A stretch of 28,921 nucleotides of DNA, taken from NCBI GenBank assembly GCA_900552725.1, contig USAT01000013.1:1-28921 (forward strand), read 5' to 3'. Source of the stretch: an uncultured Eubacteriales bacterium. GTDB taxonomy: Bacteria; Bacillota; Clostridia; Oscillospirales; Oscillospiraceae. Shown piece after piece: positions 16,509 to 23,862 of this stretch (position 1 is the first letter of the stretch; each line of letters starts with the position of its first letter). A model generated the notes under the pieces. The model was not told where the DNA came from, ran no database searches, and saw only the letters and a list, made by a program, of their open reading frames with translations. The translations under genes and the position numbers were made by a program.

Positions 16509-17219
16509 ATGAAGCGGCGATGGATCACGCTGGCGCTGCTTCTGGCGCTGGCGGTGGGCCTGACGGCCTGTCAGGTGGAGTTTATCCCCCACGGGCAGCC
16601 GGAGAACAACGGCGGCACCACGATAGACACACCGCCCCTGTCCGGCGACAACAACGATGTGGCAGATCCGGTGGACGGCGTTGACCCGGTGGGGAATATG
16701 GAGCCCGATGACGACGATGATTACTGGGGCGACATCGGCTTCGGCAGCTTCTCCTACTCCCATCCCGATGCTGTTTACGCGGGCAATCGGCAGTATCTGG
16801 ATGGGACATGGGTCGGAACTTCGGTCGAGACGGCGGACGGGAGGATACCGCTGGAGACGGCGGGCGAGTCCTTGACGCTGACGTTCATGAGCGCCGATGG
16901 CGTGACCGACTTTATGGGCGAAGGCGTATGGAGCATGGGATGCCAGTACGACGCCACCTACTCCAACGGCGAACGTGAAACGTTGAACGAGCTGCATGTG
17001 AAGTTCCTCGGCGGCCCCATGTACCACGACTGCGGCAATCAGGAGTGGTTCGCAGCGCTGGGCGGCGGCCCGAAGGGTGTTGAGTTCAACGTGACCGTGA
17101 TCGACGACAACTATCTGGAGCTGCGCCGCTTCGGAAAGGGCCCGCATCAGATGTGGATCGTCTACTGCGAGCGGTCGGACGGCCTGTGGTGGAACGGCCA
17201 GTGGTTGAACAAGGATTAA
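16509..17219 (+). CDS. Lipoprotein of unknown function
   Basis: A 236-residue lipoprotein with lipobox GLTACQVE (Cys21). An acidic low-complexity linker (residues ~30-80, ending DDDDDYWGD) leads to a beta-rich domain with GTWVGTSVETADG, TFMSADGVTDFMGEGVW and LHVKFLGGPMYHDCGNQEWF. The chosen ATG lies 4 bases after the upstream stop and lacks a good ribosome site, which fits coupling. The CQVE motif after the lipid Cys recurs in the four tandem lipoproteins at 22694-27438. No known family recognised. Confidence 0.8.
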   Translation: MKRRWITLALLLALAVGLTACQVEFIPHGQPENNGGTTIDTPPLSGDNNDVADPVDGVDPVGNMEPDDDDDYWGDIGFGSFSYSHPDAVYAGNRQYLDGTWVGTSVETADGRIPLETAGESLTLTFMSADGVTDFMGEGVWSMGCQYDATYSNGERETLNELHVKFLGGPMYHDCGNQEWFAALGGGPKGVEFNVTVIDDNYLELRRFGKGPHQMWIVYCERSDGLWWNGQWLNKD

Positions 17220-17234
17220 CAAATCATTCATAGA
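17205..17234 (+). promoter_or_regulatory. Weak promoter candidate before the SPFH gene
   Basis: TTGAAC (17205-17210) and CATAGA (17229-17234) are 18 bases apart at the start of a 50-base AT-rich patch. Each hexamer has only partial match. The patch stands out in GC-rich surroundings. Confidence 0.22.
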
Positions 17235-17270
17235 TAGAAATTATTACAAAGAAAAGGAGATTACATAACT

Positions 17271-18554
17271 ATGGGACTGATTAAAGCAGCATTGGGCAGC
17301 GTTGGCGGCGTGATGGCCGACCAGTGGAAGGAATACTTTTATTGCGAGGCACTGCCTGAGAACGTCATGGCTGTTAAGGGCCAGAAGCGCACCTCCGGCC
17401 GCAGCAGCAACACCAAGGGCAGCGACAATATCATCTCCAACGGCAGCGTCATCGCCGTGGCCGACGGCCAGTGCATGATGATCGTGGATCAGGGCCGCAT
17501 CGTGGAGGTCTGCGCCGTGCCCGGCGAGTTTACCTACGATATGTCCACAGAACCCTCTCTGTTTACCGGTGAGTTTAAGGAGAGCGTCCGTGCTGTCATC
17601 GACAGCATGACCACCCGCTTCACCTTCGGTGGTGAGGCTCCCAAGGATCAGCGTGTCTATTACTTCAACACCAAGGAATTGATCGGAAACAAGTATGGCA
17701 CTGCCAATCCCGTGCCCTTCCGCGTGGTGGATCAGCGGGCCGGTATCGACATTGATGTGGGCATCCGCTGCTTCGGCGAGTACAGCTATCACATCTGCAA
17801 TCCCGCCCTGTTCTACACCAACGTGTGCGGCAACGTGGCCGAAGCCTATACCCGCGATAAGCTGGACAGCCAGCTGAAAACCGAGCTGCTGACGGCGCTG
17901 CAGCCCGCCTTCGCCAAGATCGGCGAAAACGGCATCCGCTACTCCCAGCTGCCCGGCCACACCATGGAGCTAGCCGACGCCCTGAATGAGGTCCTCAGCA
18001 AGAAGTGGCGCGACCTGCGGGGTATCGAGATCGTTTCCTTCGGCGTATCCAGCGTGACGGCCGACGAGGAAGACGAGAAGATGCTCAAGGAGCTGCAGCG
18101 GAACGCGGCCTTCATGGATCCCACCCGCGCTGCCGCCCATCTGGTGGGCAGTCAGGGCGACGCCATGAAGATGGCGGCTTCCAACACGGCTGCCGGCCCT
18201 GCCATGGCCTTTATGGGCATGGGAATGGCCGGTCAGGCCGGCGGCATGAACGCCCAGAACCTGTTCGCCATGGGTCAGCAGCAGGCCGCCCAGCAGCCTG
18301 TACAGCAGGCCGCTCCCGCCGGCTGGACCTGCTCCTGCGGTCACGGCGGCAACACCGGCAAGTTCTGCGCCGAGTGCGGCCAGCCCAAGCCCGCCCCCGC
18401 CGGCGAGTGGAAGTGCGCCTGCGGCGCGGTGAACACCGGCAAATTCTGCGCCGAATGCGGCCAGCCCAAGCCTGCCAGCGACGAGTGGACGTGTGCGTGC
18501 GGAACGGCCAACAAGGGCAAGTTCTGTGCCAACTGCGGCAGCCCCCGCCCCTGA
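17271..18554 (+). CDS. SPFH-domain protein with three C-terminal zinc ribbons (YdjI-like)
   Basis: A 427-residue protein without signal peptide. Residues ~15-280 match SPFH/Band 7 proteins often annotated as virion core protein: WKEYFYCEALPENVMAVKG, NGSVIAVADGQCMMIVDQG, GIDIDVGIRCFGEYSYHI. Residues ~290-350 are Met/Ala/Gln-rich. Residues 352-427 hold three near-identical zinc ribbons of ~26 residues, each with CxCG then GKFCAxCG. In B. subtilis the YdjI counterpart works with YdjG, YdjH and PspA at damaged membranes; YdjG-like and TPM (YdjH-like) genes lie at 20732 and 21886. No pspA is in the window. GAAAAGGAG precedes ATG 17271. SPFH proteins oligomerise, so three ribbons per subunit would give a dense zinc-ribbon array. 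Confidence 0.93.
   Translation: MGLIKAALGSVGGVMADQWKEYFYCEALPENVMAVKGQKRTSGRSSNTKGSDNIISNGSVIAVADGQCMMIVDQGRIVEVCAVPGEFTYDMSTEPSLFTGEFKESVRAVIDSMTTRFTFGGEAPKDQRVYYFNTKELIGNKYGTANPVPFRVVDQRAGIDIDVGIRCFGEYSYHICNPALFYTNVCGNVAEAYTRDKLDSQLKTELLTALQPAFAKIGENGIRYSQLPGHTMELADALNEVLSKKWRDLRGIEIVSFGVSSVTADEEDEKMLKELQRNAAFMDPTRAAAHLVGSQGDAMKMAASNTAAGPAMAFMGMGMAGQAGGMNAQNLFAMGQQQAAQQPVQQAAPAGWTCSCGHGGNTGKFCAECGQPKPAPAGEWKCACGAVNTGKFCAECGQPKPASDEWTCACGTANKGKFCANCGSPRP
18324..18551 (+). repeat. Three tandem zinc-ribbon units in the SPFH gene
   Basis: Units start near 18324, 18408 and 18486. The DNA for GKFCAECGQPKP is nearly identical in the first two, which points to recent internal duplication. Confidence 0.85.
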
Positions 18555-18559
18555 TCGGG

Positions 18560-19108
18560 ATGAAGAGGAAGCTTCTTTGGATATTCCTGATCGGTGCGGT
18601 AGTAGGTATTGCTATGTCGGGGCTTTATAAACACTTTGTGACGGATCGGATCATGGATGGTGATGGTATGATGAACGAGTTTGCAAACGCTTTTCGGGAT
18701 GGCGACACGCTGAAAAGCATACGCTGGTCGCAGAGTGCTTCGTGCTACGACGACTGTTTCCGCTTTGATCTGGAGGAGACAGACGGTGCGTATACCATCT
18801 CCGGGTGGTGCATCGACACCGAGGGCAGCCGAGAAAGGGTCGAGCGGATAGACGCGCCCCTGACGTCGGAGCAATGGGCTGAGGTGGAGACGTGCCTTCG
18901 GGAGAACTGGCATCAACCGCCCAGAGCCTTGCCAGAGGGGGTGTCTGTCCTTGACGGGACGGAGAGCTACCTCTACATCACCAGCCAGAGAGAGGACGAG
19001 ATTCTCACGGCAGAATACAACGGTGAGTATGAGGACGTCCTGAGGACGCTCCTGTGGGAGCTCCTTACAGGTACCTCCGAGGAATATGCTCCGGCAGAGG
19101 AAGAGTAA
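18560..19108 (+). CDS. Small membrane-anchored protein, probably truncated
   Basis: A 182-residue protein. The N-terminal helix LLWIFLIGAVVGIAMSGLY follows MKRK, so the rest should face outside. The exported part reads YDDCFRFDLEETDGAYTISG and IDAPLTSEQWAEVETCLREN, with no known family. ATG 18560 lies 5 bases after the SPFH stop. The stop TAA at 19106 is followed in the same frame by a Gln/Pro-rich stretch and a zinc-ribbon relic to 19234, so the ancestral protein was probably ~42 codons longer. The truncated form may still be made. Confidence 0.72.
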   Translation: MKRKLLWIFLIGAVVGIAMSGLYKHFVTDRIMDGDGMMNEFANAFRDGDTLKSIRWSQSASCYDDCFRFDLEETDGAYTISGWCIDTEGSRERVERIDAPLTSEQWAEVETCLRENWHQPPRALPEGVSVLDGTESYLYITSQREDEILTAEYNGEYEDVLRTLLWELLTGTSEEYAPAEEE

Positions 19109-19234
19109 GCACACCGTACCCAGCCGCCCTATCAGCCTCAGGCGTAGGTGAGCCATTCTCCCGATTTCTACCCATTATGCGGCGTGAAGCGCGGTGGCAA
19201 AAGCTTCCGTCTGGATTGGGCAACAACCCTGTGA
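19109..19234 (+). pseudogene. Relic of Gln/Pro linker and zinc ribbon in frame after the 19106 stop
   Basis: In the frame of the upstream gene the DNA reads AHRTQPPYQPQA, a TAG at 19145, then SHSPDFYPLCGVKRGG and KSFRLDWATTL, ending at TGA 19232-19234. Three positions that should be zinc Cys are TAC (19169), CGT (19208) and TGG (19217), each one base from a Cys codon. The fourth Cys (TGC, 19178) remains. The linker resembles the Gln/Pro repeats of the next gene. Confidence 0.72.
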
Positions 19235-19299
19235 CAACAAATCACATTAGTCGGCAAGCACACTGCCAGCCGGCGATGTCGTTAGGAAAGGAGAAAGCA

Positions 19300-20172
19300 A
19301 TGTACGATTATTCCGATTATTACGATTATTACGATTACAGCAGTACCCCGACCTTTAACCCGCTGCCCACCATTATCTCGCTTGTCCTGTGCGTGTTTGT
19401 TCTGGTGTGCCTGTGGATTATCTTCCGGAAGGCCGGTAAGCCCGGCTGGGCGGCCATTGTTCCCTTCTACAATCTCTATGTGCTGTTTGATATCACTTGG
19501 GGCAGCGGTATGCGCTTCCTGCTGATGCTGATCCCCCTCTATAACATCATTCTGGGTATCCAGACACAGATTCGGCTGGCCAAGGCATTCGGCAAGGGCG
19601 GTGGCTTTGCGGCGGGACTGATTTTCCTGCCCTATGTTTTCATGCCCCTGCTGGCTTTCGGCAAAGGAACGTATCAGGGCGTTCCTATCAAGGCAGCCCC
19701 TTATCAGAACAATCCCTACCAGAACAACCCCTATCAGCAGGGCGGCTATTCCCAGCAGCCTCATCAGCCCTATCAGAATCCCTATTCCCATCAGCCCTAT
19801 CAGAATCCCTATTCCCAGCAGCCCCAGCAGGTTCCCTATGGCACTGCGTCTCAGCAGGGCTACCAGCAGCCGCAGTATAACGTGCCCCAACAGGGCTATC
19901 AGCAGCCCCAGCAGCCTCAGCAGTCTCAGTACGCTGCACCTCCCCAGCAGCCCCAGCAGTATACGGCGCCCCAGCAGCCCCAGCAGTCTCAGCACGCTGC
20001 GCCTCCCCAGCAGCCTCAGCAGTCTCAGTACGCTGCGCCTCCCCAGCAGCCCCAGCAGCCTGCCCCCCAGCAGCCGGAGACGGAGACCCGCGCTTCCACT
20101 TTTTGCTCCAACTGCGGCGCGAAGAGCAACGGTGAGAAATTCTGCCAGAACTGCGGTGCGCCTTTGCGCTGA
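19300..20172 (+). CDS. Multi-pass membrane protein (DUF5684-like) with Gln/Pro-rich linker and zinc ribbon
   Basis: A 290-residue protein. A Tyr/Asp-rich start (MYDYSDYYDYYDYSS) leads into TM1 (~25-43) and two or three further hydrophobic segments, including AGKPGWAAIVPFYNLYVLF, a signature of DUF5684-type proteins. Residues ~130-265 are a repetitive Gln/Pro/Tyr linker (PYQNNPYQ, QQPQQSQYAAPP). The end is a single zinc ribbon, FCSNCG then KFCQNCGAPLR. The linker probably lets the ribbon reach partners while the N-terminal part stays in the membrane. ATG 19300 follows AAAGGAG. It lies between the SPFH and YdjG-like genes, so membership of the same membrane complex is likely (inference). Confidence 0.85.
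   Translation: MYDYSDYYDYYDYSSTPTFNPLPTIISLVLCVFVLVCLWIIFRKAGKPGWAAIVPFYNLYVLFDITWGSGMRFLLMLIPLYNIILGIQTQIRLAKAFGKGGGFAAGLIFLPYVFMPLLAFGKGTYQGVPIKAAPYQNNPYQNNPYQQGGYSQQPHQPYQNPYSHQPYQNPYSQQPQQVPYGTASQQGYQQPQYNVPQQGYQQPQQPQQSQYAAPPQQPQQYTAPQQPQQSQHAAPPQQPQQSQYAAPPQQPQQPAPQQPETETRASTFCSNCGAKSNGEKFCQNCGAPLR
19690..20085 (+). repeat. Imperfect repeats coding for the Gln/Pro/Tyr-rich linker
   Basis: Two unit types occur: CCCTATCAGAA(T/C) with variants early, then CCCCAGCAG/CCTCAGCAG with TCTCAGTACGCTGC three times. It is prone to slippage and length change. Confidence 0.85.
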
Positions 20173-20233
20173 TCCCTCCTGCCATAGTTGGACGGAATAA
20201 CAAATGACGAAGCAAAAAGAAAGGAAACTGATT

Positions 20234-20647
20234 ATGAAAAAATCGATTGCGCTTGTATTGGCCGTGTTGATGATGCTGTCCCTCGCTGCTTGCGGCGGTG
20301 GTGGCGGCAGCAGTAAGGGCGGTGCCCTGCCCGGCGTCGACATGAAATCTGCAGATGTGCAGACCGTGACCTCTGACAGAGCAACGCTGGAAGTGCTGAA
20401 CGAGACATTCTTCACCTACCTGGGTGGCCTGAACTACTTCACCGAAGGTGATGCGCAGTCGAAGCTGACCTATGCGGATCTGAAGGAACATATCGGTGTG
20501 GATTGCTCTGAGTACCAGTATGATGAGGAGTACCAGCGCGGTGTATACACCTGGTACGCCAACGAGGATGACGCATGCTGCCTATCCCTGTTCTTTGGTG
20601 ACAACGGCAAGCTGATCGCTGCCGGCGCGTATAACCTCAGCCTTTGA
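20234..20647 (+). CDS. Small lipoprotein, stand-alone BLIP/SmpA-like domain
   Basis: A 137-residue lipoprotein with lipobox LSLAACGG (Cys20) and a Gly/Ser linker. The mature domain has KLTYADLKEHIGVD (Lys77-), then YTWYANEDDACCLSLFFGDN, the same pattern as the last ~85 residues of the lipoprotein at 14617. ATG 20234 gives a proper signal peptide; an in-frame ATG at 20204 would add ten residues. An AAAGGAAA ribosome site is 8-9 bases upstream. It is probably an outer-face binding module; the partner is unknown. A hairpin follows 39 bases after the stop. Confidence 0.82.
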   Translation: MKKSIALVLAVLMMLSLAACGGGGGSSKGGALPGVDMKSADVQTVTSDRATLEVLNETFFTYLGGLNYFTEGDAQSKLTYADLKEHIGVDCSEYQYDEEYQRGVYTWYANEDDACCLSLFFGDNGKLIAAGAYNLSL

Positions 20648-20686
20648 TTGATACTGGCTGACCGTATTATCTGAACGCCATTTTCC

Positions 20687-20713
20687 ACGGGAGCGGCCCA
20701 AAGCCGCTCCCGT
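20687..20713 (+). terminator. 11-bp perfect hairpin before the YdjG-like gene
   Basis: 20687-20697 pairs with 20703-20713 around CCAAA. No T-run follows, and a ribosome site (AAAGGAG) begins about 5 bases later. It may be a weak terminator, or an mRNA processing/stability element between two genes. Confidence 0.5.
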
Positions 20714-20731
20714 AGCGGAAAGGAGAGAACA

Positions 20732-21871
20732 ATGGCATCCCAAATTACCAACTATAAATGCCCGGCATGTACCGGCCCGCTCCATTTTGTGGGCGCTTCC
20801 GGTATGCTGGAATGTGACTACTGCGGCGCAAAATATGATGTGGCGCAGATTGAAGCCCTCTATGCAGAGAAAGAGGCTAAGGCCGTGGCTGCTACGGAGC
20901 AGGCCAACGTCAAGGCGGAGGAAAACCGCCAGAAAATAGCGGAGATGGAGGCACAGGGCTGGGATACCTCCGGTCTGAGCAGCGACTGGGGCGCGGAGGC
21001 AGACGGCATGAAGGCCTATTCCTGCCCCAGCTGCGGCGCGGAGCTGATCTGCGATGCGTCTACCGCCGCTACCTCCTGCCCCTACTGCGGCAATCCCACC
21101 GTGGTGCCGGGCCAGTTCAGCGGTGCGCTGAAGCCGGACTTCGTGATCCCCTTCAAGCTCAGCAAGGAGGACGCGGTGGCGGCCCTGAAGAACCACTATA
21201 AGGGCAAGCCCCTTCTGCCCAAGGCCTTTACCAACGGCAACCACATCGAGGAGATCAAGGGCGTGTACGTCCCCTTCTGGATGTTTGACGGACAGGCGGA
21301 GGGTACTGTGGACTACGAGGGCCATATTACCCACGTCTACGAAAGCGGCGACTATGAGATCACCGAGGTGGAGCACTACGACGTGCGCCGCGGCGGCTCC
21401 ATTGCCTTCGAGAAGGTGCCGGTGGACGCATCCAGCAAGATGCCTGACGACCACATGGACTCCATCGAGCCTTACAATTATAAGGATCTGCGGGCCTTTT
21501 CCACGGCGTATCTGCCGGGCTTCCTGGCGGATAAGTACGACGTGACCGTGGAGCAGAGTCAGGAGCGGGCGGACGGACGCTGTGCTGCCTCGCTGGAGGG
21601 TGCGCTGCGCCGCACCACCACGCAGTACGACACCTGCATCACCAAGGGCAAGGACATCCAGCTACGCCGCGGCAAGGTGCACTATGCGCTGCTGCCGGTT
21701 TGGATGCTGCACACCAAATGGAACGACAAAGATTTTCTCTTTGCCATGAACGGACAAACCGGCAAGCTGGTGGGTGACCTGCCTACGGACATGGGCAAGT
21801 TCTGGGCCATCTTCGCCGCCATCGCCGTACCGGTAAGTGCCATTGCGGCGGCGATACTGATGCTGATGTAA
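20732..21871 (+). CDS. YdjG-like membrane protein with two N-terminal zinc ribbons
   Basis: A 379-residue protein. Zinc ribbon 1 is Cys10/Cys13/Cys28/Cys31 (YKCPACTGPL; ECDYCGAKYD). A charged helix (~38-75) follows, then zinc ribbon 2 with SCPSCGAEL and SCPYCGNPTVVPG. The main domain (VIPFKLSKEDAVAALKNHYK; GVYVPFWMFDGQAEG) is that of the TFIIB-type zinc ribbon family that includes B. subtilis YdjG. The C-terminus is a hydrophobic anchor, FWAIFAAIAVPVSAIAAAIL. The SPFH gene and the TPM gene directly after it (15 bases) complete a YdjI-YdjG-YdjH-like set, known in B. subtilis to cooperate with PspA in membrane stress. Here a lipoprotein and two membrane-protein genes lie between, an expanded version. 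Confidence 0.92.
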   Translation: MASQITNYKCPACTGPLHFVGASGMLECDYCGAKYDVAQIEALYAEKEAKAVAATEQANVKAEENRQKIAEMEAQGWDTSGLSSDWGAEADGMKAYSCPSCGAELICDASTAATSCPYCGNPTVVPGQFSGALKPDFVIPFKLSKEDAVAALKNHYKGKPLLPKAFTNGNHIEEIKGVYVPFWMFDGQAEGTVDYEGHITHVYESGDYEITEVEHYDVRRGGSIAFEKVPVDASSKMPDDHMDSIEPYNYKDLRAFSTAYLPGFLADKYDVTVEQSQERADGRCAASLEGALRRTTTQYDTCITKGKDIQLRRGKVHYALLPVWMLHTKWNDKDFLFAMNGQTGKLVGDLPTDMGKFWAIFAAIAVPVSAIAAAILMLM

Positions 21872-21885
21872 GGAGGGCGGCTGAG

Positions 21886-22668
21886 ATGAAAAAAAGAATT
21901 CTGACATGTCTGCTGGCCCTGCTGGCGGTACTGACGATGATGGTTCCCGCGTGGGCGGAGCAGACTGAGGATGACCTCTTCATTTATGACACGGTGGGCC
22001 TGCTGGACGAGGACGAGTGGTTGGAGCTGGAGATGATGGCCGATGAGATCTCATGGCGGTATAACTGCGCTGTGTACATTGTCACCGTGGATGACTATGA
22101 GGACTACAACAGCGATATCCACTATGCGGCGGTGGCCATCTATGACGGCAACGACTTTGGTATCGGCGAAAACCGCGAGGGTATCATGCTGATGCTAAGC
22201 ATGTACGACCGGGACTACGATCTGTTCGTCCGTGACGGCGGCACTGCCCAGTACGCAGTCAACAAATATGGACGCCATCAGATGACGGAGGTCTTTCTGG
22301 ACAACTTCGCCGACAATGACTGGAAAGGTGGCTTTGAGGACTATCTGTCCGCCTGCGGCGAATATCTGGACCGTGCCGAGCAGGGACACCCTGTCCGCAA
22401 GCCGCTGGTGAAGGTGCTGCCTATGGCACTGGGTATCGGCGTGGTGCTGGCGATAGCGGTGTGCCTATTCCTGAAGAGCAAAATGAAGACCGTCCGTCAG
22501 GGCGCGGAGGCGGATGCTTATGTGACCGCCGAGGGCCTGAACCTGACGGAGCGGTATGACCGCTATACACACACCACTGAGACCCGCCGAAAGATCTCTA
22601 AGGACAGTGACAGCGGCAGCAGTGATCACTCCGGCGGCGGCGGCTCCAGTACAAGTGGTAAGTTCTAG
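21886..22668 (+). CDS. TPM-domain protein (YdjH/YgcG-like)
   Basis: A 260-residue membrane protein. The signal peptide ends near residue 24 (VPAWA/EQ). Residues ~30-165 form a TPM domain (FIYDTVGLLDEDEWLELE; DYDLFVRDGGTAQYAVNKYG). TM helix ~178-198 precedes a cytoplasmic tail ending in a Gly/Ser run (SGGGGSSTSGKF), typical of this family. The TPM domain faces outside. In B. subtilis the related YdjH acts with YdjG and YdjI. The start follows AAGGAGGG and lies 15 bases after the YdjG-like stop, which supports co-expression. Confidence 0.93.
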   Translation: MKKRILTCLLALLAVLTMMVPAWAEQTEDDLFIYDTVGLLDEDEWLELEMMADEISWRYNCAVYIVTVDDYEDYNSDIHYAAVAIYDGNDFGIGENREGIMLMLSMYDRDYDLFVRDGGTAQYAVNKYGRHQMTEVFLDNFADNDWKGGFEDYLSACGEYLDRAEQGHPVRKPLVKVLPMALGIGVVLAIAVCLFLKSKMKTVRQGAEADAYVTAEGLNLTERYDRYTHTTETRRKISKDSDSGSSDHSGGGGSSTSGKF

Positions 22669-22693
22669 TACTACGCAACGGAAGGAGGAAGCG

Positions 22694-23830
22694 ATGAAAA
22701 AGAACCTCATTCTCTGTCTGCTGCTGGCTCTGGCGATGATGGTATCGCTGACAGCATGTCAGGTAGAAATTCCCGGCATTGGAACCGTGAATATCAACGA
22801 CGGCAGCACAGGCGGCAATGCGGGCGGCGATAATACGATCCATACGGGAAGCGACAATGATGAATCCCTTGCCTTGCTGCGGAAGAGCATGGCAGAGGTG
22901 CCGGACTATATCTTCGCGGCGGCCTATATCAGCAGCGCGGCAGGCGGCCCGGACGATTTTGAGCTTCCGATACAGGAATGGGTGAGTAAGGCGGCGCCGG
23001 AACTGTGCGCCCAGTATCCCTTCGTTCGGAATATTCCCCGTGAGCGGGTGGTGGGCAGCGGCGGCAGCCTGTTCTGCGTGGTGCCCCGTGACCCCAACGC
23101 ATCTGTGGTGGTGAACCGCATCCAATGGAATGAGAAGGCCGGTGGCTACGATAACGTCGAGGTACTCTACCGCAGCGAGAGCGGCGAGCCGTTTCTGGTG
23201 TTTGCCTGTGCTGACATGGGTGAGGCTGCTGATCCCGACACTGAGGTGATCGTGACCAACAGCGGAGAAGAGCCCTTGAAATGGTATCCCTACTACGGTA
23301 TGGTGGCGCTGCCCTATTCCCCTGAGGACGGCCGTGAGCTGGGTTACGACTTTACCGTTTACACCGGAAACGACAGCATAGATGGCGGCGATGTGGGCGA
23401 CGATGGCATGTGGACGGCTCCTACGGCGGAGCAGCTGGCCGGACACATCTGGACGTGGCAGGGTACTCTTGCGGAGCAGCCCGCCATGGCCACCATGTCC
23501 CTGACACAGGGCAGCGGCACGGAGCCGGGACAGATCACCTTCACATGGTGGTATACCAAGGACTACGGCGATCCGCAGGAGATCTATGAGGGCAGCTGGT
23601 TCCTGACGGACGGCGGAGCGCAGATGGAGCTGACCATGACCCGCAGCGGCGGCCGGCAGTATACGAAGGGCGAGGCGCCCACCACGGTGTCGGGCGCGTT
23701 CCCTGTGCAGGTACCCGCAGCCTTCGATATTTTCCCGGTGCTGAATGTGGCCGGCGGAGGCGGCGCCGACGGACTTCCCATCCAGCAGATACCCTACGAG
23801 CTTTTCATGTTTGACCCCGCGCAGGGATAA
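22694..23830 (+). CDS. Tandem lipoprotein family, copy 1
   Basis: A 378-residue lipoprotein, lipobox SLTACQVEIPG (Cys22), the first of four consecutive paralogs. After a Gly/Asn-rich linker the conserved blocks are SLALLRKSM, CAQYPFVRNIPRERVV, LFCVVPRDPN, LYRSESGEPFLVF, YDFTVYTG and the region TWWYTKDYGDPQEIYEGSW. The second half looks like a beta-barrel or lipocalin-like unit; no known family recognised. Start chosen at ATG 22694 behind GGAAGGAGG; an ORF extension to 22556 would overlap the TPM gene. Closest to copy 2 (both carry AAGGPDDFELP). Probably exposed on the cell surface. Confidence 0.85.
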   Translation: MKKNLILCLLLALAMMVSLTACQVEIPGIGTVNINDGSTGGNAGGDNTIHTGSDNDESLALLRKSMAEVPDYIFAAAYISSAAGGPDDFELPIQEWVSKAAPELCAQYPFVRNIPRERVVGSGGSLFCVVPRDPNASVVVNRIQWNEKAGGYDNVEVLYRSESGEPFLVFACADMGEAADPDTEVIVTNSGEEPLKWYPYYGMVALPYSPEDGRELGYDFTVYTGNDSIDGGDVGDDGMWTAPTAEQLAGHIWTWQGTLAEQPAMATMSLTQGSGTEPGQITFTWWYTKDYGDPQEIYEGSWFLTDGGAQMELTMTRSGGRQYTKGEAPTTVSGAFPVQVPAAFDIFPVLNVAGGGGADGLPIQQIPYELFMFDPAQG

Positions 23831-23862
23831 GTGATACCAAAACGCGGGAAGGAGGCAACGCC

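Noticed and set aside
18005..18559. The upstream part of the long frame that ends at 19108.
   Set aside because: It is an Arg-rich shadow of the SPFH gene; the real gene starts at ATG 18560 with a membrane helix.
19109..19234. Stop-codon readthrough or selenocysteine-like recoding to make a longer zinc-ribbon protein from the 18560 gene.
   Set aside because: The stops are TAA and TAG and three of four Cys positions are mutated, so decay explains the data better.
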